This document shows, in pieces, positions 1 to 4,901 of a stretch of 6,820 nt of DNA. Source of the stretch: Alphaproteobacteria bacterium (GTDB taxonomy: Bacteria; Pseudomonadota; Alphaproteobacteria; Rickettsiales; VGDC01); the NCBI GenBank assembly GCA_016869895.1, contig VGDC01000104.1:1-6820 (forward strand). The letters are read 5' to 3'. The notes below the pieces were generated by a model. That model saw only the letters and a program-made list of their open reading frames with translations, was not told where the DNA came from and ran no database searches. Within the stretch, counting starts at the first letter, position 1; each line of letters opens with the position of its first letter. The position numbers were made by a program, and so were the translations under genes.

Positions 1-1
1 A

Positions 2-265
2 TCCAGTATCCTGTTGCTCGATGAGCCGACCAGCTCTGTGGATAGCGCCACCGAACGCCGCATCTACAAGCATTTCTTCAAAGCCTTTGCCGATAAAGCG
101 ATTATTTCTTCAATCCATCGCCTCCACCTGCTGGAGCAGTTTGATTGGATTTATGTCATGGACAATGGCTCGGTGATAGAGCAGGGCACGCTGGACGATT
201 TGTTGGCGGCTAAAGGCAGCTTCGTGGAATTGTGGAATCAATACCATAAGCAGCATGAAGAATGA
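2..265 (+). CDS. ABC transporter ATP-binding protein, C-terminal fragment (5' end outside window)
   Basis: This is the last 87 residues of an ABC ATPase; the rest lies left of the window. The fragment opens in the Walker B strand and catalytic Glu (ILLLDEP), followed by a D-loop (SSVD, usually SALD). About 25 residues further on is a switch-histidine segment (SSIHRL). The end reads like the tail of an exporter-type nucleotide-binding domain (YVMDNGSVIEQGTLDDLL), where the usual motif is G-x-IxExGTHxELL. Signature and Walker A motifs are not visible, so neither the substrate nor whether a membrane domain is fused can be told. The 'EQG' style and the His-Arg-Leu after the switch histidine fit an ABC exporter with fused permease and ATPase better than an importer ATPase, but this is inference. 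A TTG or ATG inside the fragment should not be taken as a start, because the frame is open to the window edge. No terminator hairpin follows the TGA. Confidence 0.9.
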   Translation, partial: SSILLLDEPTSSVDSATERRIYKHFFKAFADKAIISSIHRLHLLEQFDWIYVMDNGSVIEQGTLDDLLAAKGSFVELWNQYHKQHEE

Positions 266-302
266 CGTCACGCATTCCCAACAAGAAATTTATGCGCAAA
301 GC

Positions 303-330
303 TTGAAAAACCGCTGCCTTTGGGTATAAT
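303..330 (+). promoter_or_regulatory. sigma70-type promoter of the zf-TFIIB/YgiW operon
   Basis: A -35 box TTGAAA (303-308) and a perfect -10 box TATAAT (325-330) are separated by 16 bp. Transcription would start near 337, leaving a leader of about 145 nt before the ATG at 482. The promoter lies 38 bp after the stop of the upstream ABC gene, so the downstream operon is probably transcribed independently. Confidence 0.7.
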
Positions 331-336
331 CCTCTA

Positions 337-481
337 CAGCGGTACCGGGCCCCTCTGGCGATGTGATTCTCGCATCGTGATGTCGGACCGCATCGGGGGA
401 ACACCTGATGCTGGCTCGGTCTATTCCACAGAATCGCCATCCACGCAGTTTCCCCTGAGTTTAACCAACCAGGAGGAATAC
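337..481 (+). other. long 5' leader with potential alternative hairpins
   Basis: This is the untranslated leader between the promoter and the zf-TFIIB start codon. It holds GATG and CATC in strict alternation: GATG at 360, 379 and 407; CATC at 373, 391 and 438. CGATG (359-363) can pair with CATCG (373-377), and GATG (379-382) with CATC (391-394), or the elements can pair in other registers. CCCC/GGGG segments (350-353, 396-399) could close an outer stem. The frame of the downstream gene stays open through much of it, so an N-terminal extension cannot be excluded outright. However, the strong Shine-Dalgarno AGGAGG (471-476) places the start at 482. I do not recognise a known riboswitch class here. 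Confidence 0.35.
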
Positions 482-817
482 ATGCCTTTATTGACTTCAC
501 CTATCGATGGATCGCCGATGCGGCAAATCCAACGCTTCGGCATTGAGCTGGACGTCTGTCCCACAAGTGGCGGTGTCTGGCTGGATCGCGGTGAGCTGGA
601 AAAACTGATGGCGCTGATGCGCACTGCTGCCGAAGAGGAATCCCAGTATCAGCAGCAATACAGCCCGCAACCCGCACAGCATTACGAGCAGCCGCGCTAT
701 AGCCAGCCGCCGCTCCAGAGGCCGCAACAACACGGCTACGACAAGGATTACCATTACAAAGGTAAACACAAGAAAAAGGGCGCGCTTCATCAAATGATGG
801 ATATTTTCGATTTTTAA
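482..817 (+). CDS. zf-TFIIB-like domain protein, cysteine-poor, with FDF tail
   Basis: The protein has 111 residues. The start at 482 is set by AGGAGG at 471-476, five bases upstream. Residues 5-42 match the zf-TFIIB domain found in many small bacterial proteins, especially the diagnostic stretch GVWLDRGELEKL (31-42). The usual domain has two CxxC pairs that bind zinc. Here the first pair is replaced by SPIDG (6-10), and the second is CPTSGG, leaving only Cys26, so ordinary four-cysteine zinc binding looks lost. Residues about 52-87 are low-complexity and rich in Gln, Pro, Tyr and His, followed by a Lys/His-rich patch (KGKHKKKG). The chain ends in MMDIFDF, like the hydrophobic-FDF tail seen on other members. 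The biochemical role of the family is unknown; a cytoplasmic protein or nucleic-acid contact is only a guess. It is the first gene of an operon with the secreted OB-fold gene 20 bp downstream. Confidence 0.85.
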   Translation: MPLLTSPIDGSPMRQIQRFGIELDVCPTSGGVWLDRGELEKLMALMRTAAEEESQYQQQYSPQPAQHYEQPRYSQPPLQRPQQHGYDKDYHYKGKHKKKGALHQMMDIFDF

Positions 818-837
818 TGGATACAAGGATACAGACG

Positions 838-1197
838 ATGAAAAAACTGTTTATCACCGCCGCTGCAGCGGCTTTCACCGGAACGCTTGCATTCGCTGCG
901 CACGCACAATACACAGGCCCTTCCAGCGTGAAGACGAATACGGTGGCGGATGTATTAAAGACCGCGAAGGATGACACCTATGTCCAGCTTCAGGGGCATA
1001 TCATCGCGCAGGTCGGCGAAGAGAAATACACTTTCAAAGATAAAACCGGAGAAATCCGCGTAGAAATCGATAAAAAGGACTTCACCGCAAAGGTTGACGA
1101 TAAAACACTGGTCGAGATTCGCGGCGAATTCGAGAAGGATTTCCTGCAAAGTCCAGAGATCGATGTGGATAGCATCGTTGTGGTCATGCAAGAGTGA
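838..1197 (+). CDS. YgiW/YdeI family secreted OB-fold stress protein
   Basis: The protein has 119 residues from the ATG at 838, preceded by an AAGGA ribosome site (825-829). An in-frame ATG at 817 overlaps the previous stop, but the signal peptide starts cleanly at the second Met: Lys-Lys, a hydrophobic core (residues 4-21) and an AHA cleavage site before Gln24. The mature part is a bacterial OB fold: after a helix with TVADVL come YVQLQGHIIAQVGEEKYTFKD, then GEIRVEIDKKDF and VEIRGEFEKDF, and finally the strand IDVDSIVVV. This order and the near-family length (about 130) match YgiW/YdeI (BOF) proteins. These act in the periplasm and are linked to hydrogen peroxide, acid, cationic peptide and other envelope stresses in enterobacteria; no enzyme activity is known. 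It is the second gene of the operon, and a strong terminator follows 12 bp after the stop. Confidence 0.9.
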   Translation: MKKLFITAAAAAFTGTLAFAAHAQYTGPSSVKTNTVADVLKTAKDDTYVQLQGHIIAQVGEEKYTFKDKTGEIRVEIDKKDFTAKVDDKTLVEIRGEFEKDFLQSPEIDVDSIVVVMQE

Positions 1198-1209
1198 TTA
1201 TTATGCAGA

Positions 1210-1244
1210 ACTCCCTCCGGCGCAGGTCGGAGGGAGTCTTTTTT
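1210..1244 (+). terminator. intrinsic terminator of the zf-TFIIB/YgiW operon
   Basis: A perfect 10-bp GC-rich stem (ACTCCCTCCG at 1210-1219 with its complement at 1228-1237) has an 8-nt loop and is followed by a run of six T (1239-1244). It sits 12 bp after the stop of the YgiW-like gene. Confidence 0.93.
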
Positions 1245-1264
1245 GTCATACTGACAGGTAGTGG

Positions 1265-1293
1265 TTGACATAGGGTGTCAGTTCTGGCATCAC
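1265..1293 (+). promoter_or_regulatory. possible promoter of tRNA-Ser
   Basis: A perfect -35 TTGACA (1265-1270) is followed at 17 bp by CATCAC (1288-1293), which matches the -10 consensus at only three positions. A start near 1300 would give a tRNA precursor leader of about 37 nt. The -10 is weak, so this is tentative. Confidence 0.35.
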
Positions 1294-1336
1294 AACGTCT
1301 CGACGATGTGGGCGGAAAGCTCGCATATGCTTGAAT

Positions 1337-1426
1337 GGAGAGGTGGCCGAGTGGTTGAAGGCGCACGCCTGGAAAGTGTGTATACGGTCAAACGTATCGT
1401 GGGTTCGAATCCCATCCTCTCCTCCA
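1337..1426 (+). tRNA. tRNA-Ser (anticodon GGA)
   Basis: This is a 90-nt class II tRNA. The acceptor stem GGAGAGG (1337-1343) pairs perfectly with CCTCTCC (1416-1422), and CCA is encoded at 1424-1426. The anticodon stem CACGC/GTGTG (1364-1368 with 1376-1380) encloses loop CTGGAAA with anticodon GGA at 1371-1373, reading UCC and UCU. The long variable arm forms ATACG/CGTAT (1382-1386 with 1393-1397), as expected for serine. The T arm is GTGGG-TTCGAAT-CCCAT (1399-1415). The D arm carries the usual TGGCCGAGTGGTTGAAGGC. The discriminator base (position 73) is T at 1423, whereas most bacterial serine tRNAs have G there. No clear terminator follows. Confidence 0.96.
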
Positions 1427-1460
1427 TTCCTAAAATTAGTGATTGATTCATGCACTGCTC

Positions 1461-1488
1461 TTGACGGCCTCATTCGCGCGCCTATTCA
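1461..1488 (+). promoter_or_regulatory. possible second upstream promoter of the receiver gene
   Basis: TTGACG (1461-1466) and TATTCA (1483-1488) are 16 bp apart, upstream of the much better promoter at 1513-1541. It could give a second start near 1495. The evidence is only the two boxes. Confidence 0.25.
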
Positions 1489-1512
1489 CTCGCCTTTTTG
1501 AGCTCCGATTAG

Positions 1513-1541
1513 TTGACATGCCACCCAGAGTTGAGTATCAT
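1513..1541 (+). promoter_or_regulatory. sigma70-type promoter of the receiver gene
   Basis: A perfect -35 TTGACA (1513-1518), a 17-bp spacer and -10 TATCAT (1536-1541) predict a start near 1548. The ORF is open back to a TTG at 1513, but that TTG is the -35 box itself. The coding start must therefore be downstream, at 1564 or 1576. Confidence 0.75.
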
Positions 1542-1575
1542 CGCCTTAATCAACAACAAAAAAATGGGTGGCGCT

Positions 1576-1959
1576 ATGGGAACTAATCGTTTGCTCGTCG
1601 TGGACGACGATGAGGATATCGCAGAGCTCGTGTTGCTTGCGGCGAAGCGTTCAGGCTTTGAAGCGCAATGGGCCAACGGACCGGAGCAGATCATCGATAG
1701 GTATCAGACATTCGAGCCTGATGTCATCGTTCTCGATGTTCTCATGCCCGATATGGACGGGCTGGAGGTATTGCAATTCCTCAGGGAGCATCGCTCAAAA
1801 ACGAAAATCGTCATCTTGAGTGGCAGCGAAGACAATTCACGCCGCATGACGGGTTCGCTGGGGCAGGCGCTCGGTCTGCAAATCGTCGCGAATGTGAAGA
1901 AGCCGTTCCTGCTGAATGAATTAGGGACGCTCCTGAGCGATTTAGCGAAAGGCGACTAA
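1576..1959 (+). CDS. stand-alone response regulator receiver (CheY-like)
   Basis: The protein has 127 residues and is one receiver domain with no output domain. The acidic pocket is Asp10-Asp11-Asp12 in LLVVDDDED. The phosphorylation site is Asp54 in VIVLDVLMPDMDG. The switch Ser82 lies in IVILSGS, and the conserved Lys109 is in KKPF, so all phosphotransfer residues are present. It would take phosphate from a histidine kinase and act by binding a partner protein rather than DNA; no kinase or partner is in the window. The start is uncertain between ATG 1576 (chosen, a few residues before strand 1 as usual, with a weak GGGTGG upstream) and ATG 1564, which adds four residues. Its own promoter lies at 1513-1541. 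Its stop is one base from the stop of the opposing DUF305 gene, and no terminator is seen between them. Confidence 0.9.
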   Translation: MGTNRLLVVDDDEDIAELVLLAAKRSGFEAQWANGPEQIIDRYQTFEPDVIVLDVLMPDMDGLEVLQFLREHRSKTKIVILSGSEDNSRRMTGSLGQALGLQIVANVKKPFLLNELGTLLSDLAKGD

Positions 1960-1960
1960 G

Positions 1961-2527
1961 TTACGGCTGTTTATCCAGTTCTTCCTTTAACGCCTTCATT
2001 TCCGCGATTTCCTTCGTCTGCGCAGGCACGATGCGTTCGCAGAGGTCACGAATTTCCTTCAGCTGCGCGCGCATGCTCGCATCACGGCACATCACCAGCG
2101 CCCCTTCGTGATGCGGAATCATCTGGCGGATGAATTCGCGGTCATAGGCAGTGCCCTTCGCAGTCTCCAACGCTTTGTGATTCATCGCCGCCATGGATTC
2201 ATGCATTCCCACGAAATGCATGTTCACAGCTGGTTTTGCGCCTCTGAAATGCTCGTCACGATAAGTAATCATATCCGCGATTTCACCTTGCTGCGAATTC
2301 AGGATATCTTCCGCCATCTTCAAAAGCAGGGGCTGTTCTGTGCTGCTGGACACTTGCTGCGCCATGTGGATGGCTTCCTTGTGATGCACGATCATTGTAT
2401 CGAGGAACTGCAAATCATACGGCGCATTCGCAGCATCGGGAGAGCTTTCATGACTTGTATTATGCGCACTCGCGGGTTGGGCGATTAACAGGCAAGCGGT
2501 CAATGCGACGGATGCAGCGAATTTCAT
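1961..2527 (-). CDS. secreted DUF305 family protein
   Basis: The protein has 188 residues from the ATG at 2527, which has a strong AAGGAGG site (2533-2539). The frame is open eight codons further upstream, but the signal peptide and ribosome site both support 2527. The signal peptide has a hydrophobic core (4-18) and an ASA site before His22. LTAC (9-12) resembles a lipobox, but the hydrophobic run continues past Cys12, so ordinary cleavage is more likely. The mature protein shows the duplicated DUF305 pattern: FLDTMIVHHKEAIHMAQ (41-57) and FIRQMIPHHEGALVMC (132-147). Each half has a paired His on a helix, as in ferritin-like four-helix folds. Some family members (CopM in cyanobacteria) bind periplasmic copper. 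The His-His and Met-rich helices would suit metal binding here, which is inference. No copper exporter or oxidase gene is adjacent. Confidence 0.9.
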   Translation of the reverse strand: MKFAASVALTACLLIAQPASAHNTSHESSPDAANAPYDLQFLDTMIVHHKEAIHMAQQVSSSTEQPLLLKMAEDILNSQQGEIADMITYRDEHFRGAKPAVNMHFVGMHESMAAMNHKALETAKGTAYDREFIRQMIPHHEGALVMCRDASMRAQLKEIRDLCERIVPAQTKEIAEMKALKEELDKQP

Positions 2528-2550
2528 GGTTTCCTCCTTTGAATGAGGCA

Positions 2551-2579
2551 AGCATGCTGCAAAAACGCCACTTTGGCAA
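2551..2579 (-). promoter_or_regulatory. possible promoter of the DUF305 gene
   Basis: On the minus strand TTGCCA (2574-2579) and CATGCT (2551-2556) are 17 bp apart, predicting a start near 2544 and a short leader before the ribosome site. The -10 is a weak match. A promoter is expected here because the cold-shock terminator lies just upstream. Confidence 0.35.
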
Positions 2580-2593
2580 CCCGCAAAACGCGC

Positions 2594-2629
2594 AAAACAA
2601 AACCCCTGCGGATTGTGCCCACAGGGGTT
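2594..2629 (-). terminator. intrinsic terminator of the cold-shock gene
   Basis: Read on the minus strand, AACCCCTG (2622-2629) pairs with CAGGGGTT (2601-2608), followed by TTGTTTTG (to 2593). The inner bases add GG/CC pairs. It begins 28 bp after the stop of the cold-shock gene. Confidence 0.88.
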
Positions 2630-2657
2630 CGTTTAGTCGAAACTAGAAGGCGGCTAA

Positions 2658-2861
2658 TTAAGCAACCTGCAGGTTAACTGCAGAGGTTTTGCCTTTTTCG
2701 GTAGCCAGTTCGTAGTTTACTTTAGCGTTTTCCTGAAGGGTTTTCAGGCCAGCGCGCTCAACTGCGCTGATGTGTACGAACACGTCTGCGCCGCCGGACT
2801 CAGGCTGAATGAAACCAAAACCTTTGGTGGGGTTGAACCATTTTACGGTACCAGTTGCCAT
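2658..2861 (-). CDS. cspA: cold-shock protein, CspA family
   Basis: The protein has 67 residues, the normal length for a single cold-shock domain. The start MATGTVKWF at 2861 has an AAGGA site (2870-2874). An in-frame ATG six codons upstream (2879) would overlap that site and is not the family start. RNA-binding motif RNP1 is KGFGFI (17-22), and RNP2 is VFVHIS (31-36 region). The fold binds single-stranded RNA and DNA and acts as an RNA chaperone in the cytoplasm, melting structures that block translation. Codons are strongly biased to CTG, GAA, AAA, AAC and TTC, more so than in neighbouring genes, which fits high expression. The gene has its own terminator and a long non-coding region upstream, which in this family often holds a temperature-sensitive leader. 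Which csp paralogue it is cannot be told. Confidence 0.95.
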   Translation of the reverse strand: MATGTVKWFNPTKGFGFIQPESGGADVFVHISAVERAGLKTLQENAKVNYELATEKGKTSAVNLQVA

Positions 2862-2923
2862 GCGAAATATCCTTCTCATAGGCGTTACATATCCGGTTGC
2901 ACTGCGCTTCCGGCGTGGAATAA

Positions 2924-3089
2924 GAGTCTCAATTAAGGCGTAACCCTGCCTCTTTTAAGACGCCAGTGTATGTAAGAGCATCGCCGAAGGATATTCTTAG
3001 ATAGTGTGCTTTTCAGCACCCACTAGAGCTTTAGCCGAAGCTTCAGCCAGTCGTGGCAACTGTCATCATTAAGAGTAATTGTCAAACTC
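2924..3089 (-). ncRNA. candidate structured RNA: csp leader or 6S-like small RNA
   Basis: Read on the minus strand, the ends of this 166-nt stretch pair. GAGT (3086-3089) pairs with ACTC (2924-2927), CAATTA (3076-3081) with TAATTG (2930-2935), and CTCTT (3071-3075) with AAGAG (2950-2954). A 15-nt stretch sits on one side between the last two helices. Further in, GCTGAAG (3041-3047) can pair with CTTCGGC (2983-2989). The top is a hairpin with GTGCT/AGCAC closed by a GAAA tetraloop and a TAGT/ACTA base (3002-3025). Between lower and upper stems lies an open region of about 21 and 24 nt, partly closable by UGCCA/UGGCG. A closed-bubble-closed rod of about 165 nt is the shape of 6S RNA, but I cannot confirm sequence conservation. 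A long cold-shock leader is the other simple explanation. Confidence 0.35.
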
Positions 3090-3101
3090 ACCGTTATTTT
3101 T

Positions 3102-3130
3102 AGACTAAACCCAGAGCAAAATCTACAAAA
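3102..3130 (-). promoter_or_regulatory. possible promoter for the csp leader or small RNA
   Basis: On the minus strand TTTTGT (3125-3130) and TAGTCT (3102-3107) are 17 bp apart. Transcription would start near 3095, just outside the closing stem of the structured RNA. Both boxes are imperfect; the position relative to the stem is the main support. Confidence 0.25.
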
Positions 3131-3219
3131 AACATGTACTTGGGTTTTTGGGCGGGATTAGAGGTGGCGGGGCAGAGGAGAAACGCTATACTGCGCGCCG
3201 ATAATGAAAGGACACCTCC

Positions 3220-3918
3220 ATGCCCCATCTGCACTTCTCGAACCTTGCCGGAACGCCGCTTGAAACCGCTGAAATCGGTGTGCGCATTTTCTGTGTCGGC
3301 CATAATTATCAGGAACATGCGAAAGAGACAGGGCAAGCCGCCGCGCCCGAATTCCCGAATTTCTTCACGCGTTTTGCCTCCTCTTTTGTCATGGGCGACG
3401 AGGACATTGTGACCCCGAAAGTCTCAGCGCGGCATGATTATGAAGGCGAGTTGGTCGTCGTCATCGGCAAGTCCGGTCGGCACATCCCCGAAGCCTCCGC
3501 GCTGGAGCATGTCTATGGTTATACGGTGGGCATGGACGGTTCTGTGCGCGATTGGCAAAGACGCACCAGCCAGTTCACCCTCGGCAAGAACTTCGACAAA
3601 AGCGGGGCGATTTCCGGCAAAATCGTGCCTGCCGATGCATTGCCCGCTGGCGCGCACGGATTGAAGCTACAGACTCGCCTGAACGGCGAATTGCTGCAGG
3701 ATGGCAATACGGCGGATATGGTCTTCGGCGTGGCGAAGCTCGTTTCCACTCTTTCGACCGTGCTGGAGATTCAACCGGGCGACTTGATTCTCACAGGCAC
3801 GCCCGCAGGGGTCGGCATGGCGCGTGATCCGCGCGTGTTTCTCAAAGCGGGGGATGTTATGGAAGTCTCCATTGAGGGCATAGGCACGCTGAAAAACCGC
3901 ATCGTGGCGGAAGCATGA
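3220..3918 (+). CDS. fumarylacetoacetate hydrolase family protein (FAHD1-like)
   Basis: The protein has 232 residues, one FAH domain; AAAGGA (3207-3212) sets the start. The signature residues line up with human FAHD1. His33 and Glu36 lie in CVGHNYQEHAKE, metal ligands Glu75 and Glu77 in YEGELVVVIG, and Asp106 in GMDGSVRDWQ. Lys123 is in LGKNFD, and the late motif is GDLILTGTPAGVG (187-199). The 2- and 29-residue spacing of the three metal ligands equals that of FAHD1. Family members use Mg or Mn to cleave or decarboxylate beta-diketo or oxo acids (acylpyruvase, oxaloacetate decarboxylase) or hydrate 2-oxo acids in aromatic breakdown. The exact substrate cannot be read from sequence. The small single-domain size and complete catalytic set favour an acylpyruvase/oxaloacetate decarboxylase type. 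The stop overlaps the next gene's start by ATGA, so the two are translated together. Confidence 0.93.
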   Translation: MPHLHFSNLAGTPLETAEIGVRIFCVGHNYQEHAKETGQAAAPEFPNFFTRFASSFVMGDEDIVTPKVSARHDYEGELVVVIGKSGRHIPEASALEHVYGYTVGMDGSVRDWQRRTSQFTLGKNFDKSGAISGKIVPADALPAGAHGLKLQTRLNGELLQDGNTADMVFGVAKLVSTLSTVLEIQPGDLILTGTPAGVGMARDPRVFLKAGDVMEVSIEGIGTLKNRIVAEA

Positions 3919-4901
3919 TTCCTGAACGCATAGCCAAACGCATCGACTGGTTTTTGTTGGGCATGCTCGGCGCGCTGATGCTGGCATGGCTATTCCCAGA
4001 GCCGGGCGCGCAGGGCGGCTGGCTTTATCCTGAATACCTGACCAAAATCGGCGTGGCGCTCATCTTCTTCCTGCATGGGCTGTCGCTGGCTTTTGCGGCG
4101 TTGAAGGACGGGGCGAAACGCTGGAAGCTGCATCTGATTGTACAGACAACGACTTTCGTGGTCTTCCCGCTGATAGCACTCGTGGTGATGACCCTCACAG
4201 GAACGACGATTCCGGCGGATTTGAAGGCGGGTTTCTTCTTCCTCTGCGCCCTTCCATCCACCGTTTCCTCTTCGGTCGCCTTGACTGCTGCGGCGCGTGG
4301 CAATGTCGCGGCGGCGGTGTTCAACGCCACACTTTCCAGCATCCTCGGCATTTTCCTCACACCGTTGTGGATGTCGCTTATACCCCATGAAAGCGATATG
4401 CTACCACTGCTCGATGTCATCGAAGACCTGCTGAAATGGCTGCTGCTGCCGCTGCTCGCGGGGCAGGTCATGCGCCGCTGGCTGGCCGATTGGGCGAAAC
4501 GCAACAAGCCGCTCATCAGCAAAGTGGACAGAACCACCATACTCCTGCTGATTTACACATCCTTCTGCGATTCCATCCAATGGGGTGTGTGGCAGAAACA
4601 GGAGCTTTCAACACTATTGGTGACCGCCGTTTTCGTTATCGCGCTCTTCTTTGCCATCCTTTGGTTCACGCGCATGCTCTCACGGCTTCTGCATTTGGAA
4701 GAGACAGACAGCATCGCAGCGGTGTTCTGTGGATCCAAGAAAAGCCTTGCCCAAGGCGTGCCTATGGCGCAGCTGATGTTCGCCGGAAATCCGGGCATCG
4801 GCCTCATCCTGCTACCCATCATGCTTTACCATCCCCTTCAGCTGGTCATCTGCGGGGTGCTGGCAGGCAGATGGGCGAAGCGTCAGGATAGCGCCGGATA
4901 A
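3915..4901 (+). CDS. YfeH-like bile acid:sodium symporter family transporter
   Basis: The protein has 328 residues, the size of E. coli YfeH (about 330), and about ten membrane helices near 12-28, 41-63, 72-94, 103-125, 132-156, 164-186, 206-224, 232-252, 270-291 and 295-318. Family marks are IFFLHGLSL in helix 2, CALPSTVSSSVALTAAARGN (111-130), and FCGSKKSLAQGVPMA (271-285), the discontinuous motif characteristic of the YfeH/SLC10A7 branch. The BART-superfamily fold suggests ion-coupled transport of an organic anion across the inner membrane. The substrate of bacterial YfeH proteins is not settled. Its start overlaps the stop of the FAH-family hydrolase by four bases (ATGA), so the two are in one operon and may handle the same or related oxo acid; that is inference. 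Its last 19 bp overlap the end of the opposing alkene reductase gene. Confidence 0.92.
   Translation: MIPERIAKRIDWFLLGMLGALMLAWLFPEPGAQGGWLYPEYLTKIGVALIFFLHGLSLAFAALKDGAKRWKLHLIVQTTTFVVFPLIALVVMTLTGTTIPADLKAGFFFLCALPSTVSSSVALTAAARGNVAAAVFNATLSSILGIFLTPLWMSLIPHESDMLPLLDVIEDLLKWLLLPLLAGQVMRRWLADWAKRNKPLISKVDRTTILLLIYTSFCDSIQWGVWQKQELSTLLVTAVFVIALFFAILWFTRMLSRLLHLEETDSIAAVFCGSKKSLAQGVPMAQLMFAGNPGIGLILLPIMLYHPLQLVICGVLAGRWAKRQDSAG

Larger units (their letters stand above)
2862..3219. other. gene-free region between the divergent csp and FAH genes
   Basis: About 360 bp hold no convincing ORF on either strand. The minus-strand side carries the foldable RNA at 2924-3089 and a weak promoter candidate. 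It also holds a small TTCC/GGAA hairpin (2908-2920) nearer the csp start. An inverted pair AAACCCA (3107-3113) and TGGGTTT (3141-3147) lies between the two divergent units and could be an operator or chance. On the plus strand, TATACT (3187-3192) is a possible -10 for the FAH gene, but no matching -35 is seen. A minus-strand TTGACA (3080-3085) has no -10 at the usual distance. Confidence 0.6.

Noticed and set aside
341..353. GGTACCGGGCCCC resembles a cloning-vector polylinker (KpnI-ApaI)
   Set aside because: The match is 13 bases and stops there, with no further polylinker or vector sequence. Flanking genes read normally, so chance is the better explanation.
355..420. Leader resembles a fluoride riboswitch (GGCGATG ... 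CTGATG)
   Set aside because: Only two short words match. I could not build the required stem and pseudoknot with conserved spacing, and the downstream gene is not a fluoride-resistance gene.
320..481. N-terminal extension of the zf-TFIIB protein in the same frame
   Set aside because: It would start at the -10 box of the promoter. AGGAGG at 471-476 and the family's N-terminus both point to 482.
1246..1473. Minus-strand ORF containing GGEDGIRTHD
   Set aside because: It is the antisense reading of tRNA-Ser, a well-known false protein in databases. It has no ribosome site and no coding signal outside the tRNA.
2664..2675. 12-bp perfect palindrome AACCTGCAGGTT
   Set aside because: It lies in the last codons of the cold-shock gene (Asn-Leu-Gln-Val) and follows from its favoured codons. 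No repeat partner or operator context is seen.
3080..3085. Minus-strand TTGACA as the -35 of the cold-shock promoter
   Set aside because: At 16-18 bp downstream there is no -10-like hexamer (CAGTTG region). The site also falls in the closing helix of the structured RNA.
3100..3336. Minus-strand ORF across the csp/FAH gap
   Set aside because: Most of it is the reverse of the FAH gene start. It has no ribosome site and no recognisable domain.
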